Assembly (NCBI GenBank): GCA_025141675.1
Contig: CP081161.1
Coordinates: 372,001-436,000 of the forward strand
Direction of reading: 5' to 3'
From: Rhodobacteraceae bacterium S2214
GTDB lineage: Bacteria; Pseudomonadota; Alphaproteobacteria; Rhodobacterales; Rhodobacteraceae
DNA: 64,000 nt
In this document: positions 1 through 9,052 of the stretch, piece by piece
Position numbering within the stretch: the stretch's first letter is position 1
How the letters are laid out: the number at the start of each line of letters is the position of its first letter
The notes under the pieces: generated by a model
What the model was told of the DNA's origin: nothing
Database searches by the model: none
Seen by the model: only the letters and a program-made list of their open reading frames with translations
Position numbers and translations under genes: made by a program

Positions 1-15
1 ATCAGGGCAGGGGCA

Positions 16-1086
16 GTGATGCTCCTGCTTTTTGCGTCTGCGGTGCAGGCGCAAACAACCTACCCCGATTACGAAGACCTTTACGTCAATGACTACGCGG
101 GCTTGATTCCCAATTCGTGGGAAGCGCGGCTGCGGTATCGGCTTGAAGAACTGAATGATGCGCGGGGCATCGAATTCACCATTTTGACTATCAATCGCAT
201 GTCTGATTACGGGCACAGCGGCGCGATTGAACCTTTCGCCACTGACCTGTTCAATGAATGGGGAATCGGTAATGCGGACACGAACGACGGTATCCTTCTT
301 CTCGTTTCACGTCGGGATCGCAAACTGCGGATCGAACTCGGCGCCGGTTATGGTACCGAATACAATGCGGAAATGAAGCGGATCATCGACACGACTATCA
401 CGCCCGCCTTTCGAGAAGATGCATATTACACCGGAATCGACGAAGGCATGATCAAGATCATCCAAGCCGTCACAGGTCGATATCCTGGTGAATATGACGC
501 GAACCTTCTGACACGAATGTTAAACGCAACAGGCCGATTTGTTGCGATGGCGTTCTGGTGGATCTTGGGAATCGGCACGCCGTTCGGGCTCTATTTCGGC
601 ACCAAAGCGTACCGTCACCACAAACGGACAAAACCGCGCATTTGTCGGAATGACGGGTCAAAGATGTACTGGCTGACCGAAGAGGAAGAAGACGCATTCC
701 TAAGCCAAGGCCAGATCATCGAAGAACAGATCAAGGCGATGGATCACGACGTCTGGGCCTGCCGCCAATGTGAACATGTGCGGGTCGAAGCCTATCCAGC
801 GCTCTTCAATAGTCACAAAGTTTGCCCAAGTTGCAGCTACAAAACGCAATACATCACCAAAATCACCGACACCTATCCGACGCGAACCAGCCAAGGCCAC
901 GGCAGAGCCTATGCGCTTTGCAAAAACTGCGATCATGAAACAGTGACCACATTTGTCATTCCAAAGATCGAAGATCAAAATGTCTCAAGCAACTCCAGCA
1001 GTAGCTTTTCATCATCGTCCAGTGGATCATCATCATCCTTCGGCGGTGGCAGCTCCAGCGGCGGCGGCGCAAGCGGTAGCTGGTAA
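16..1086 (+). CDS. TPM-domain (YgcG-like) membrane protein with CxxC clusters and Ser/Gly-rich tail
   Basis: A secreted or membrane-anchored protein of up to 356 residues. It opens with a short signal peptide ending near VQAQ, followed by a TPM domain (about residues 20-155) of the family once called DUF477. A membrane segment near residues 175-195 then leads into a region with CxxC pairs (WACRQC, VCPSC, LCKNC) that look like two zinc-ribbon halves. The last 35 residues are almost only Ser and Gly and end in Trp, as in many YgcG-like proteins. TPM proteins are linked to envelope or photosystem maintenance, but no reaction can be assigned here. The start used is GTG at 16 with ATG at 19; the true start may lie left of the window. 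Its stop nearly abuts the 3' end of convergent mutS. Confidence 0.8.
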   Translation: MMLLLFASAVQAQTTYPDYEDLYVNDYAGLIPNSWEARLRYRLEELNDARGIEFTILTINRMSDYGHSGAIEPFATDLFNEWGIGNADTNDGILLLVSRRDRKLRIELGAGYGTEYNAEMKRIIDTTITPAFREDAYYTGIDEGMIKIIQAVTGRYPGEYDANLLTRMLNATGRFVAMAFWWILGIGTPFGLYFGTKAYRHHKRTKPRICRNDGSKMYWLTEEEEDAFLSQGQIIEEQIKAMDHDVWACRQCEHVRVEAYPALFNSHKVCPSCSYKTQYITKITDTYPTRTSQGHGRAYALCKNCDHETVTTFVIPKIEDQNVSSNSSSSFSSSSSGSSSSFGGGSSSGGGASGSW

Positions 1087-1089
1087 CGC

Positions 1090-3729
1090 TTATCCGTCCG
1101 CCAAATCTCGCAATTCGTAGATCAACGCCAACGCCTCGCGCGGCGTTAATTCATCCGGCATGATTGTTTTCAACCGCTCCTCTGCAGCGGATTCTTTCAC
1201 GACTTCTTTGACAGGCGCGGGCGGTGGCGCGGCAGCAAACAACGGTAGATCGTCGATGATCGCCTTGCGGTTTGACCCGCCTTCGCGTTCGCCTTTTTCC
1301 AGCGCTTCCAACACGACTTTTGCGCGTTCAACCACCGCGGGCGGCAGTCCCGCAAGCCGCGCAACCTGCACACCATAACTGCGATCTGCCGTGCCTTTGC
1401 GGACTTCGTGCAGGAAGATCACGTCGCCTTCCCACTCCTTTACCGTCACCGTCGCATTGTCGACGCCGTCCAATTTCGCGGAAAGCGCCGACATCTCGTG
1501 GTAATGCGTGGCGAACAACGCGCGGCAGCGGTTCACATCGTGCAGGTGTTCTAACGTGGCCCAAGCGATAGACAGGCCGTCATAGGTCGCCGTTCCCCGT
1601 CCGATTTCATCCAAAATCACCAAAGCCCGGTCATCCGCTTGGTTCAGGATCGCAGCCGTTTCGACCATTTCGACCATGAATGTTGATCGGCCTTTTGCCA
1701 GATCATCCGACGCCCCGACGCGGCTGAAAATCTGGCTAACGATCCCGATATGTGCGGACTTTGCCGGAACAAAACTGCCCATCTGGGCCAGCACCGCGAT
1801 CAGCGCATTTTGGCGCAGGAACGTCGATTTACCCGCCATGTTCGGACCTGTCAGCAACCAGATCGACTGATCCGACAGATCACAATCATTCGCAATAAAC
1901 GGCTCGCCCGCTTGGCTCAGCGCAGCTTCCACCACAGGATGCCGCCCGCCTTGCAGATCAAACGCGCGGCTGTCGTCCATCTTTGGCCGCGCCCAGTTTT
2001 CCTGTGCAGCCAGATGCGCCAAACCAGCGGTCAAATCGATCTCGGCCAAGGCGCGGGCCAACGCACCCAGTGGGCCAGCCTGTGCCACAATCGCCTGTGT
2101 TAGAGACTGATAAAGCCGCTTTTCAATGTCAAGCGCCCGCCCGCCAGCGTTCAAAATTCGCGTCTCGATCTCGGACAGTTCCACGGTTGTGAACCGTACT
2201 TGGTTTGCCGTTGTTTGCCTGTGAATGAATGTTTCGTTCAAAGGCGGCGTCATCATCTTTTCAGCGTGGGTCGCCGTTGTTTCAATGAAATAGCCCAGTA
2301 CGTTGTTATGCTTAATCTTCAATGCCGACACGCCGGACAATTCGATAAATTCTGTTTGCATGGCGGCAATTACAGAGCGACCTTCATCCCGCAGCGTCCG
2401 CGCCTCATCCAGATCCGCGTCATAGCCCTGCGCGATAAATCCACCATCGCGCGCTAACAAGGGCGGCTCTGCGATCAGTGCCGCATCAAGCAACGCCAGT
2501 AATTCGTCGTGGCCTTGCAACCCCGCAGCAGCACTCACCAAAATGCCAGGTAAATTACCCTGCAACGTAGAAAACAGTGTCTGCGCTTGCCCAATCGTGT
2601 TGCGAATGGCGGCCATGTCACGTGGACCACCGCGATCCAGCGCTAACCGTGACAACGCCCGATCCAGATCATGGACGCCTTTCAGATGATCCCGTAGATC
2701 ACCGGTCAGGCGGCTATCATCTGCCAAAAACGCAACCGCGTCCTGCCGTTCTTGAATGACCGCAAGGTTGCAAGACGGCGACGCCAAACGCCGTTCCAAC
2801 AACCGTGCGCCACCAGCCGTCATGGTCTTATCAATAGCACCCAGCAACGATCCGGCACGACCGCGGTTCATCCCATGCGTCAATTCCAGCGACCGCCGCG
2901 TTGCCGCATCAATCTGCATCGTCGCGCGTTGGCCTTCTGACACAGGCGGGCGCAGCAGGGGCAATTTGCCCTTCTGGGTGATTTCCAGATACTCGACAAC
3001 CGCCGACATCGCTGCAATCTCGGCGCGCGCAAAGGTGCCGTAAGCGTCGAGCGATCCGATGTTATAAAGGTTCAGCAACCGCTTTTCGCCAGCTGTACTG
3101 TCAAAGGCCGCAGCCCCCAGCGTGGTCAAAGCAGCGCCCGCATCAGACACTAATTCGGCGAATTCCGGCTCTGTGCCGTCAACCACGATCACTTCGCGCG
3201 GTGTCAGTCGGGCGAGTTCGGGCCCCAACGCAACACGTGGACACGTCATCACGTGAAACGCTCCGGTTGAGATATCGACCCAAGCCAATGCCCCTTCATC
3301 ACGTACAGTGGCAAACGCCGCCAAAAAATTATGCCGCCGTGCATCCAACAATGAATCCTCGGTCAGCGTACCGGGTGTCACCAGTCGCACAACTTCGCGC
3401 TTCACGACCGCCTTATAGCCACGCTTCTTCGCTTCAGCCGGACTTTCCATCTGTTCACAAACAGCAACGCGAAATCCTTTGCGGATCAGCGTTAGAAAAT
3501 ACCCTTCGGCGGCGTGATGCGGGACGCCGCACATCGGAATGTCATTCCCATCATGCTTCCCGCGTTTGGTCAGCGCGATATCCAGCGCCTCTGCCGCATG
3601 AACGGCATCGTCAAAGAACATCTCGTAGAAATCACCCATCCGGTAGAACAGCAACGCATCGGGATGCGCCTGCTTAATCTCCAGATATTGCGCCATCATC
3701 GGCGTCACTGTGCTTTTCTCGGCAGCCAC
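1090..3729 (-). CDS. mutS: DNA mismatch repair protein MutS
   Basis: This gene encodes MutS of 879 residues, the ATPase that binds mispaired or slipped bases and starts methyl-directed or nick-directed repair. The N-terminal mismatch-probing Phe-x-Glu is present in GDFYEMF (F34, E36). The Walker A motif GPNMAGKST lies near residue 626 and the Walker B segment ILDEIGRGT follows about 80 residues later, with the FATHYHE switch after it. Length matches MutS1 rather than MutS2, and no Smr nuclease domain is seen. It is transcribed alone on the minus strand; the gap of 128 bases to maeB (start 3858) must hold both promoters. Confidence 0.97.
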   Translation of the reverse strand: MAAEKSTVTPMMAQYLEIKQAHPDALLFYRMGDFYEMFFDDAVHAAEALDIALTKRGKHDGNDIPMCGVPHHAAEGYFLTLIRKGFRVAVCEQMESPAEAKKRGYKAVVKREVVRLVTPGTLTEDSLLDARRHNFLAAFATVRDEGALAWVDISTGAFHVMTCPRVALGPELARLTPREVIVVDGTEPEFAELVSDAGAALTTLGAAAFDSTAGEKRLLNLYNIGSLDAYGTFARAEIAAMSAVVEYLEITQKGKLPLLRPPVSEGQRATMQIDAATRRSLELTHGMNRGRAGSLLGAIDKTMTAGGARLLERRLASPSCNLAVIQERQDAVAFLADDSRLTGDLRDHLKGVHDLDRALSRLALDRGGPRDMAAIRNTIGQAQTLFSTLQGNLPGILVSAAAGLQGHDELLALLDAALIAEPPLLARDGGFIAQGYDADLDEARTLRDEGRSVIAAMQTEFIELSGVSALKIKHNNVLGYFIETTATHAEKMMTPPLNETFIHRQTTANQVRFTTVELSEIETRILNAGGRALDIEKRLYQSLTQAIVAQAGPLGALARALAEIDLTAGLAHLAAQENWARPKMDDSRAFDLQGGRHPVVEAALSQAGEPFIANDCDLSDQSIWLLTGPNMAGKSTFLRQNALIAVLAQMGSFVPAKSAHIGIVSQIFSRVGASDDLAKGRSTFMVEMVETAAILNQADDRALVILDEIGRGTATYDGLSIAWATLEHLHDVNRCRALFATHYHEMSALSAKLDGVDNATVTVKEWEGDVIFLHEVRKGTADRSYGVQVARLAGLPPAVVERAKVVLEALEKGEREGGSNRKAIIDDLPLFAAAPPPAPVKEVVKESAAEERLKTIMPDELTPREALALIYELRDLADG

Positions 3730-3857
3730 GACATTTCCCCCACGGTCATCGGGGCGACACTACCGACGCAATGTTAGCGACGAAACCCCGAAATCCACCC
3801 GTTGCCCTTTGGTTTGATCCCCCCTTACAAAGGCTGGACGCATGCGGGAGGAACACC

Positions 3858-6113
3858 ATGGCCAAGACGAAAATGACACGGGAAGACGCACTGTCTTTCC
3901 ACATCGCCCCAACACCGGGGAAGTGGGAAATTCAGGCAACCGTGCCAATGACCACACAACGCGATTTGTCGCTGGCTTATTCCCCCGGCGTGGCGATCCC
4001 CTGCGAAGAAATCGCAGCCGATTCTGCGACGGCGTACGACTATACCAACAAGGGCAATCTGGTCGCCGTTATCTCGAACGGGACTGCTGTTCTGGGTTTG
4101 GGCAACCTTGGTGCGCTCGCGTCGAAACCGGTCATGGAAGGCAAATCTGTTCTGTTCAAACGGTTCGCCGATGTGAACTCGATCGATCTGGAACTAGATA
4201 CAGAAGACCCCGATGCGTTCTGCAATGCTGTGAAGCTGATGGGCCCGACCTTTGGTGGCATCAACCTCGAAGATATCAAAGCCCCTGAATGTTTCATCAT
4301 CGAACAACGCCTGAAGGAAGAAATGGACATTCCCGTGTTCCATGACGACCAGCACGGGACGGCTGTGATCTGTGCTGCAGGCCTGATCAACGCACTGCAT
4401 ATCTCTGGCAAGAAAATTGAAGACGTGAAGATTGTTCTGAACGGTGCCGGTGCCGCTGGGATTGCTTGTCTTGAATTGCTCAAGGCGATGGGTGCGAAAC
4501 ACGACAATTGCATCATGTGCGACACCAAAGGTGTGATTTATCAGGGCCGCACCGAAGGCATGAACCAGTGGAAATCTGCGCATGCGGCCAACACTGATAC
4601 ACGGACTTTGGCCGAGGCAATGGCTGGCTGCGATGTCTTCCTTGGTGTGTCGGCAAAAGGGGCCGTGACGCAGGACATGGTGATGTCGATGGCACCCAAT
4701 GCCGTGATCTTCGCGATGGCAAACCCTGATCCGGAAATCACACCAGAAGAAGCCCACGAAGTCCGCGATGACGTGATCGTTGCCACAGGTCGGTCAGATT
4801 ATCCGAACCAAGTGAACAACGTCCTTGGTTTCCCCTACCTGTTCCGCGGGGCGCTCGACATTCACGCCCGCGCCATCAACGACGAAATGAAGATTGCCTG
4901 CGCCCAAGCGCTCGCTGATCTGGCCCGCGAAGATGTGCCAGACGAGGTCGCGATGGCTTACGGCAAGAAATTGTCTTTTGGCCGCGACTATATCATTCCG
5001 ACGCCGTTTGATCCGCGCTTGATCTACCGCATCCCAACCGCTGTGGCGCAGGCAGGGATGGACACTGGCGTTGCGCGTCGGCCCATCGTCGACATGGAAG
5101 GGTACGAAGCATCGCTAAAGGCCCGCATGGATCCGACCGCGAACATGCTGCGTAATCTCAACGCGCGGGCGCGTTCCAATCAATCCACAGTCGTTTTTGC
5201 AGAAGGCGACGATCCGCGCGTCTTGCGGGCTGCGGTCACGTATCAGCGGTCTGGTTTCGGGACGGCGCTGGTTGTGGGTCGTGCAGATGACGTCGCAGAA
5301 AAGCTGACTGCAGAGGGCATGGCAGACGCAATCGACGAACTGACAATCGTGAATGCGGCGAATACGCCTAATTTAGACACTTATAAGGACTTTCTCTACA
5401 AACGCCTGCAACGCAAAGGTCTGGATATGCAGGACGTCCACCGTCTTGCAGCCCGTGATCGGCACGTGTTCGCAGCATTGATGGTCGCACACGGTCACGC
5501 CGACGGAATGGTTACAGGTGCGACACGGAAATCCGCGCATGTGCTGGAACTGATCAATCGCGTGTTTGATGCCGAACCGCATGATGGTGCCGTGGGTGTC
5601 ACGGCGATCCTGAACAAAGGTAAGATCGTGCTGATGGCGGATACACTGGTGCACGAATGGCCGGACGAAAACGATCTAGCGGATATCGCTGAACGGGGTG
5701 CGGCGGTCGCGCGTGAACTGGGTCTTGATCCGCGCGTTGCCTTCGTGTCGTTCTCGACCTTTGGTTATCCGGTGTCCGAACGAGCTGAAAAGATGCACGT
5801 GGCCCCGAATATTCTTGATCAACGCGGTGTCGATTTCGAATACGAAGGTGAAATGAACGTCGACGTGGCACTGAACCCGGCCGTCATGGCGCAGTATCCA
5901 TTCCAACGCCTGACGGGTCCGGCAAACGTTTTGGTCGTACCTGCGCGGCACTCTGCCTCGATCTCGGTGAAGCTGATGCAGGAAATGGCGGGCGCGACTG
6001 TGATTGGACCGATCTTGTCAGGCGTCGGAAAGCCTGTACAACTTTGCTCAACCACCTCTACGGTGAACGATATCTTGAACATGGCGGTCATCGCCGCTTG
6101 TCGTATTGGGTAA
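3858..6113 (+). CDS. maeB: NADP-dependent malic enzyme with phosphotransacetylase-like C-terminal domain
   Basis: This gene encodes the long form of malic enzyme (751 residues), which decarboxylates malate to pyruvate with NADP. The malic domain fills about residues 1-425, and a phosphate acetyl/butyryltransferase-like domain fills about 430-751. In the MaeB family that second domain has a regulatory role, with acetyl-CoA as inhibitor; I infer the same here. The ATG at 3858 is chosen because a strong Shine-Dalgarno GGGAGGAA sits at 3846-3853 and the protein then begins MAKTKMTRED; an in-frame codon at 3771 would add 29 unconserved-looking residues. It heads a plus-strand run with the kinase, aminotransferase and sulfotransferase-like genes. 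Confidence 0.96.
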   Translation: MAKTKMTREDALSFHIAPTPGKWEIQATVPMTTQRDLSLAYSPGVAIPCEEIAADSATAYDYTNKGNLVAVISNGTAVLGLGNLGALASKPVMEGKSVLFKRFADVNSIDLELDTEDPDAFCNAVKLMGPTFGGINLEDIKAPECFIIEQRLKEEMDIPVFHDDQHGTAVICAAGLINALHISGKKIEDVKIVLNGAGAAGIACLELLKAMGAKHDNCIMCDTKGVIYQGRTEGMNQWKSAHAANTDTRTLAEAMAGCDVFLGVSAKGAVTQDMVMSMAPNAVIFAMANPDPEITPEEAHEVRDDVIVATGRSDYPNQVNNVLGFPYLFRGALDIHARAINDEMKIACAQALADLAREDVPDEVAMAYGKKLSFGRDYIIPTPFDPRLIYRIPTAVAQAGMDTGVARRPIVDMEGYEASLKARMDPTANMLRNLNARARSNQSTVVFAEGDDPRVLRAAVTYQRSGFGTALVVGRADDVAEKLTAEGMADAIDELTIVNAANTPNLDTYKDFLYKRLQRKGLDMQDVHRLAARDRHVFAALMVAHGHADGMVTGATRKSAHVLELINRVFDAEPHDGAVGVTAILNKGKIVLMADTLVHEWPDENDLADIAERGAAVARELGLDPRVAFVSFSTFGYPVSERAEKMHVAPNILDQRGVDFEYEGEMNVDVALNPAVMAQYPFQRLTGPANVLVVPARHSASISVKLMQEMAGATVIGPILSGVGKPVQLCSTTSTVNDILNMAVIAACRIG

Positions 6114-6116
6114 ATC

Positions 6117-6983
6117 ATGGCGATCTGGAATCTAGGCTCTATCAACGCGGACTACGTTTATGCGGTGCCGCATATTCCCGCGCGTGGCGAAACACTGGCA
6201 GCAACCGACCGGAAAGTTTTTCTGGGCGGCAAAGGGGCCAATATGTCCGTTGCTGCGGCGCGAGCAGCGGCACAAGTAAACCACATCGGTGCCGTTGGAC
6301 ATGATGGGGCGTGGGCAAAGCAACGCTTGCTCGAATATGGCGTCGATACACGCCATATCACCACGTTAGACACTGAAACCGCCCATGCGATTATCGCGGT
6401 GGATGCGGATTCAGAAAACATGATCATCCTGCATCCGGGTGCGAATGCTGAAATCCCGCAGGCGATTTTGCAGACCGCATTGTCCGAAGCCCAAACAGGC
6501 GATTGGTTCATCACGCAGAATGAAACGAACCTGCAACGCACCGGAACACAGCTTGCCAAAAAGATGGGGCTGAAGGTCGGATATGCAGCAGCTCCTTTTG
6601 ATGCAGAACGCGTCAAAGCGGTTCTCGAATACATCGATTTCCTGATCCTGAACGAAGTCGAAGCCGCGCAACTGAAAGACGCAACTGGCCAAGACGCCAA
6701 AGACTTGGGTGTGGCCGACGTGATCGTAACATTGGGCGCAGATGGCGCGGACTGGTATAGCCGCGCTGGCAAACAGCATTTTGACGCGATCAAGGTTGAT
6801 CCGGTCGACACGACTGGTGCCGGCGACACGTTCACCGGCTACGTTTTGGCGGGCCTCGACCGCGGTTTGCCGATGGAACAAGCCATCAATCAGGCCCTGA
6901 AAGCAGGCGCATTGATGGTCACGCGCAACGGCACCGCCGACGTGATCCCCGATCTTTCTGAAGTACAGGCTTTCCAACGATGA
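6117..6983 (+). CDS. PfkB-family sugar kinase, ribokinase-like
   Basis: This is a PfkB-family kinase of 288 residues, close to ribokinase length. The substrate-binding signature GGKGANMSVAAARA is near residue 38, and the catalytic and anion-hole signature DTTGAGDTFTGY is near residue 230. Ribokinase phosphorylates D-ribose at O5, but related members act on other sugars or nucleosides, and no rbs transport gene lies nearby, so the substrate is open. It starts three bases after the maeB stop and overlaps the following aminotransferase gene by an ATGA junction, so all these genes are probably cotranscribed and the last ones translationally coupled. Confidence 0.9.
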   Translation: MAIWNLGSINADYVYAVPHIPARGETLAATDRKVFLGGKGANMSVAAARAAAQVNHIGAVGHDGAWAKQRLLEYGVDTRHITTLDTETAHAIIAVDADSENMIILHPGANAEIPQAILQTALSEAQTGDWFITQNETNLQRTGTQLAKKMGLKVGYAAAPFDAERVKAVLEYIDFLILNEVEAAQLKDATGQDAKDLGVADVIVTLGADGADWYSRAGKQHFDAIKVDPVDTTGAGDTFTGYVLAGLDRGLPMEQAINQALKAGALMVTRNGTADVIPDLSEVQAFQR

Positions 6984-7891
6984 CCGATGACCACCTGACC
7001 ACCCACCAAGCCGAAGAAGACGCGCGCAACGACGACATCTTGATCTACGTTGACGGTAAAATCGTGCCTAAATCGCAGGCCGTGGTCAGCGTTTATGACA
7101 GCGGTTTCATGTTGGGCGACGGCATCTGGGAAGGGCTGCGTCTGCACGACAATCACTGGGCCTTCGCCGATGAACATCTCGACCGTTTGTTTGAAGCTGC
7201 CAAAGCGATTGATCTTGATATCGGGATGGACCGAAAAGGCGTGTTTGACGCCTTGTTAGAGACGCAAAAAGCGAACAGCATCACCACCGACGCCCATGCG
7301 CGTTTGATGATCACGCGGGGCGTAAAGGTGCGTCCGTTCCAACATCCGAACCTGTCCCAAACCGGGCCGACGTTTGTGATCATCGTGGAACATTCGAAAC
7401 CGAAAATCCCGCGTCCGATCAGCCTTGCAACCGTGCCGCACCAGCGCGGCTTGCCGATGACGCAGGACCCGAAGCTAAATTCGCATTCCAAACTTAACTG
7501 CATCCTCGCCTGTATCGCCGCGCAAAAGGCTGGCGCAGACGAGGCGTTGATGCTCGACGTGCATGGCTTCGTGAACACGACCAACGCCTGCAACTTTTTC
7601 ATCGTGCGCAAGGGGGCTGTTTGGACCTCGACTGGTGATTACTGCATGAACGGGATCACGCGCCAAAAGGTCATTGACCTGTGCCGCGCGAACGATATTC
7701 CTGTGTTCGAACGCAACTATTCGCTCGTGGACACTTACGGCGCAGACGAGGTGTTTTTGACCGGCACGTTTGGGGCGCAAACGCCTGTAGGGTCAATCGA
7801 CGGGCGGCAAATCGGGAACGGTGAACTTGGCCCAATGACAAAACGCATCCGTAAACTTTACGCCGACCTTATCGCGCAGGAGTGCAGCTAA
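6980..7891 (+). CDS. Class IV PLP-dependent aminotransferase (branched-chain / D-amino-acid type)
   Basis: This is a fold-type IV aminotransferase of 303 residues. Family landmarks are the N-terminal YDSGFMLGDGIWEGLR stretch and the segment SHSKLNCILACIAAQKAGADEALMLD (split here by position, about residues 171-196), whose Lys is the expected PLP Schiff-base residue. The motif NACNFFIVR follows. Members include branched-chain aminotransferase, D-alanine aminotransferase and aminodeoxychorismate lyase; the GDGIWEGLR form resembles branched-chain or D-amino-acid enzymes, but the sequence alone does not settle it. It overlaps the kinase gene upstream (ATGA) and its TAA shares a base with the ATG of the sulfotransferase-like gene. 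Confidence 0.9.
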   Translation: MTDDHLTTHQAEEDARNDDILIYVDGKIVPKSQAVVSVYDSGFMLGDGIWEGLRLHDNHWAFADEHLDRLFEAAKAIDLDIGMDRKGVFDALLETQKANSITTDAHARLMITRGVKVRPFQHPNLSQTGPTFVIIVEHSKPKIPRPISLATVPHQRGLPMTQDPKLNSHSKLNCILACIAAQKAGADEALMLDVHGFVNTTNACNFFIVRKGAVWTSTGDYCMNGITRQKVIDLCRANDIPVFERNYSLVDTYGADEVFLTGTFGAQTPVGSIDGRQIGNGELGPMTKRIRKLYADLIAQECS

Positions 7892-8589
7892 TGCGGATCG
7901 CGATGTGGTCTGGCCCGCGTAACCTGTCGACAGCCATGATGTACGCCTTCGGCAACCGCGCCGATTTCGCGGCATGGGACGAACCATTCTATGCGGCGTA
8001 CTTGAAGCAAACCGGTCTTGATCACCCCATGGCCGATCGGATTATCGCGACCCATGAAGACGATCCGGCTAAGGTCGCCGCGCGCTGTGTAGGCTCTATT
8101 CCTGACGAAAAGCCGCATTTTTACATGAAACACATGCCACACCACATGATTGACGGCATGCCGATGGACTGGACAGCCGAGTGTGAAAACGTCCACCTGA
8201 TCCGTCATCCGGCGCGTGTGATCGCGAGTTATGCGGCAAAACGCGAACAGGTCACAGCGGCTGATCTTGGTTTCAAACAGCAGGTCGACCTGTTCGACAA
8301 AATCGGCGGTGCGGTCATCGACAGCAGCGATATCCGTGAAGATCCCGAAGAAATGCTACACCTGCTGTGCGACTACATCGGGCTGGATTTTGATCCGGCG
8401 ATGTTGGCTTGGGATGCAGGCCCGCGTGACGCGGACGGGATTTGGGCGCAGCATTGGTATGGTGCCGTTCATAAGTCCACGGGGTTCGCGGGCGCGGAAG
8501 GGCCATTGCCAGAACTGACTGGTCGTGACGCAGAATTGTTGGAAGAAACGCTGCCGTATTTCGAACGCCTCTCGAAAGAAAAAATCTGA
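7891..8589 (+). CDS. Sulfotransferase-like P-loop protein
   Basis: This is a 232-residue protein that resembles small bacterial sulfotransferase-like proteins found beside class IV aminotransferases. The N-terminal SGPRNLSTAMM (about residues 6-16) occupies the place of the PAPS 5'-phosphosulfate-binding loop, and LIRHPARVIASY near residue 105 matches the 3'-phosphate-binding segment with its Arg and Ser. I see no residues that name the acceptor. The ATG at 7891 overlaps the upstream TAA by one base, so translational coupling is likely; a GTG at 7882 is a possible but poorer start. A strong hairpin terminator follows at 8731. Confidence 0.75.
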   Translation: MRIAMWSGPRNLSTAMMYAFGNRADFAAWDEPFYAAYLKQTGLDHPMADRIIATHEDDPAKVAARCVGSIPDEKPHFYMKHMPHHMIDGMPMDWTAECENVHLIRHPARVIASYAAKREQVTAADLGFKQQVDLFDKIGGAVIDSSDIREDPEEMLHLLCDYIGLDFDPAMLAWDAGPRDADGIWAQHWYGAVHKSTGFAGAEGPLPELTGRDAELLEETLPYFERLSKEKI

Positions 8590-8730
8590 AGCCTGTGAAA
8601 CTTTCCCAGCTGAATACCGTGACTACAGAATAAATCCAGCCGCGTTCAGAATATCGTAATGCCCCAAACATACGATGAACCGGTAAGGAATCCGCATCAC
8701 GCGGGTAGTTCTTAAGTGGTATTGTGGTAC

Positions 8731-8768
8731 TGCCCCGTTGGCCTGCGCCAGCGGGGCAATTTCTTTAG
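8731..8768 (+). terminator. Rho-independent terminator after the maeB operon
   Basis: A hairpin with arms TGCCCCG-TGGC and GCCA-CGGGGCA (8731-8742 and 8747-8758, single mismatched T and G between the blocks) and a CTGC loop is followed by a T-rich stretch. It separates the plus-strand operon from the convergent SCP2/argG genes. The 140 bases before it (8590-8730) show no gene or other clear signal. Confidence 0.8.
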
Positions 8769-9052
8769 GACTTAAGCAGTTCGCCCAGCTTCAGCGCAAT
8801 CCGCGCATCGCCAGACACCTTCAGCTTACCAGTCACAACACCTGTCATCGGGTTTAGCTTGCCTTTGATCAGTTTCGCCAGATTTGGCGCCGTGATCTTG
8901 ATCGTGCAATCGGCGTCACGATCCACGTTTGATACAGTCTGGTCTTCCAGAATGATCACGCCATCATCGCCGCTATCAAACTTCAACGATCCTGCCAGCG
9001 GCGCATGGTTCACGCCCCGCTGCAACAATTCGGTCATCTCGGCTTGGGTCAT
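8765..9052 (-). CDS. SCP2 sterol-carrier-like small protein
   Basis: This is a 95-residue single-domain SCP2-like protein, a fold that binds lipids or acyl-CoAs in a hydrophobic tunnel. Typical features are the pattern [20 protein letters not shown] followed by [16 protein letters not shown] and a short C-terminal helix rich in Leu. Bacterial one-domain members are uncharacterised in most cases. Its ATG overlaps the argG stop (ATGA at 9049-9052), so it is the second gene of an argG-SCP2 unit; no functional link with arginine synthesis is evident. Confidence 0.88.
   Translation of the reverse strand: MTQAEMTELLQRGVNHAPLAGSLKFDSGDDGVIILEDQTVSNVDRDADCTIKITAPNLAKLIKGKLNPMTGVVTGKLKVSGDARIALKLGELLKS

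Noticed and set aside
8590-8730. Small gene between the sulfotransferase-like gene and the terminator
   Set aside because: The only frame starting with ATG runs about 18 codons, lacks a Shine-Dalgarno and shows no recognisable features.
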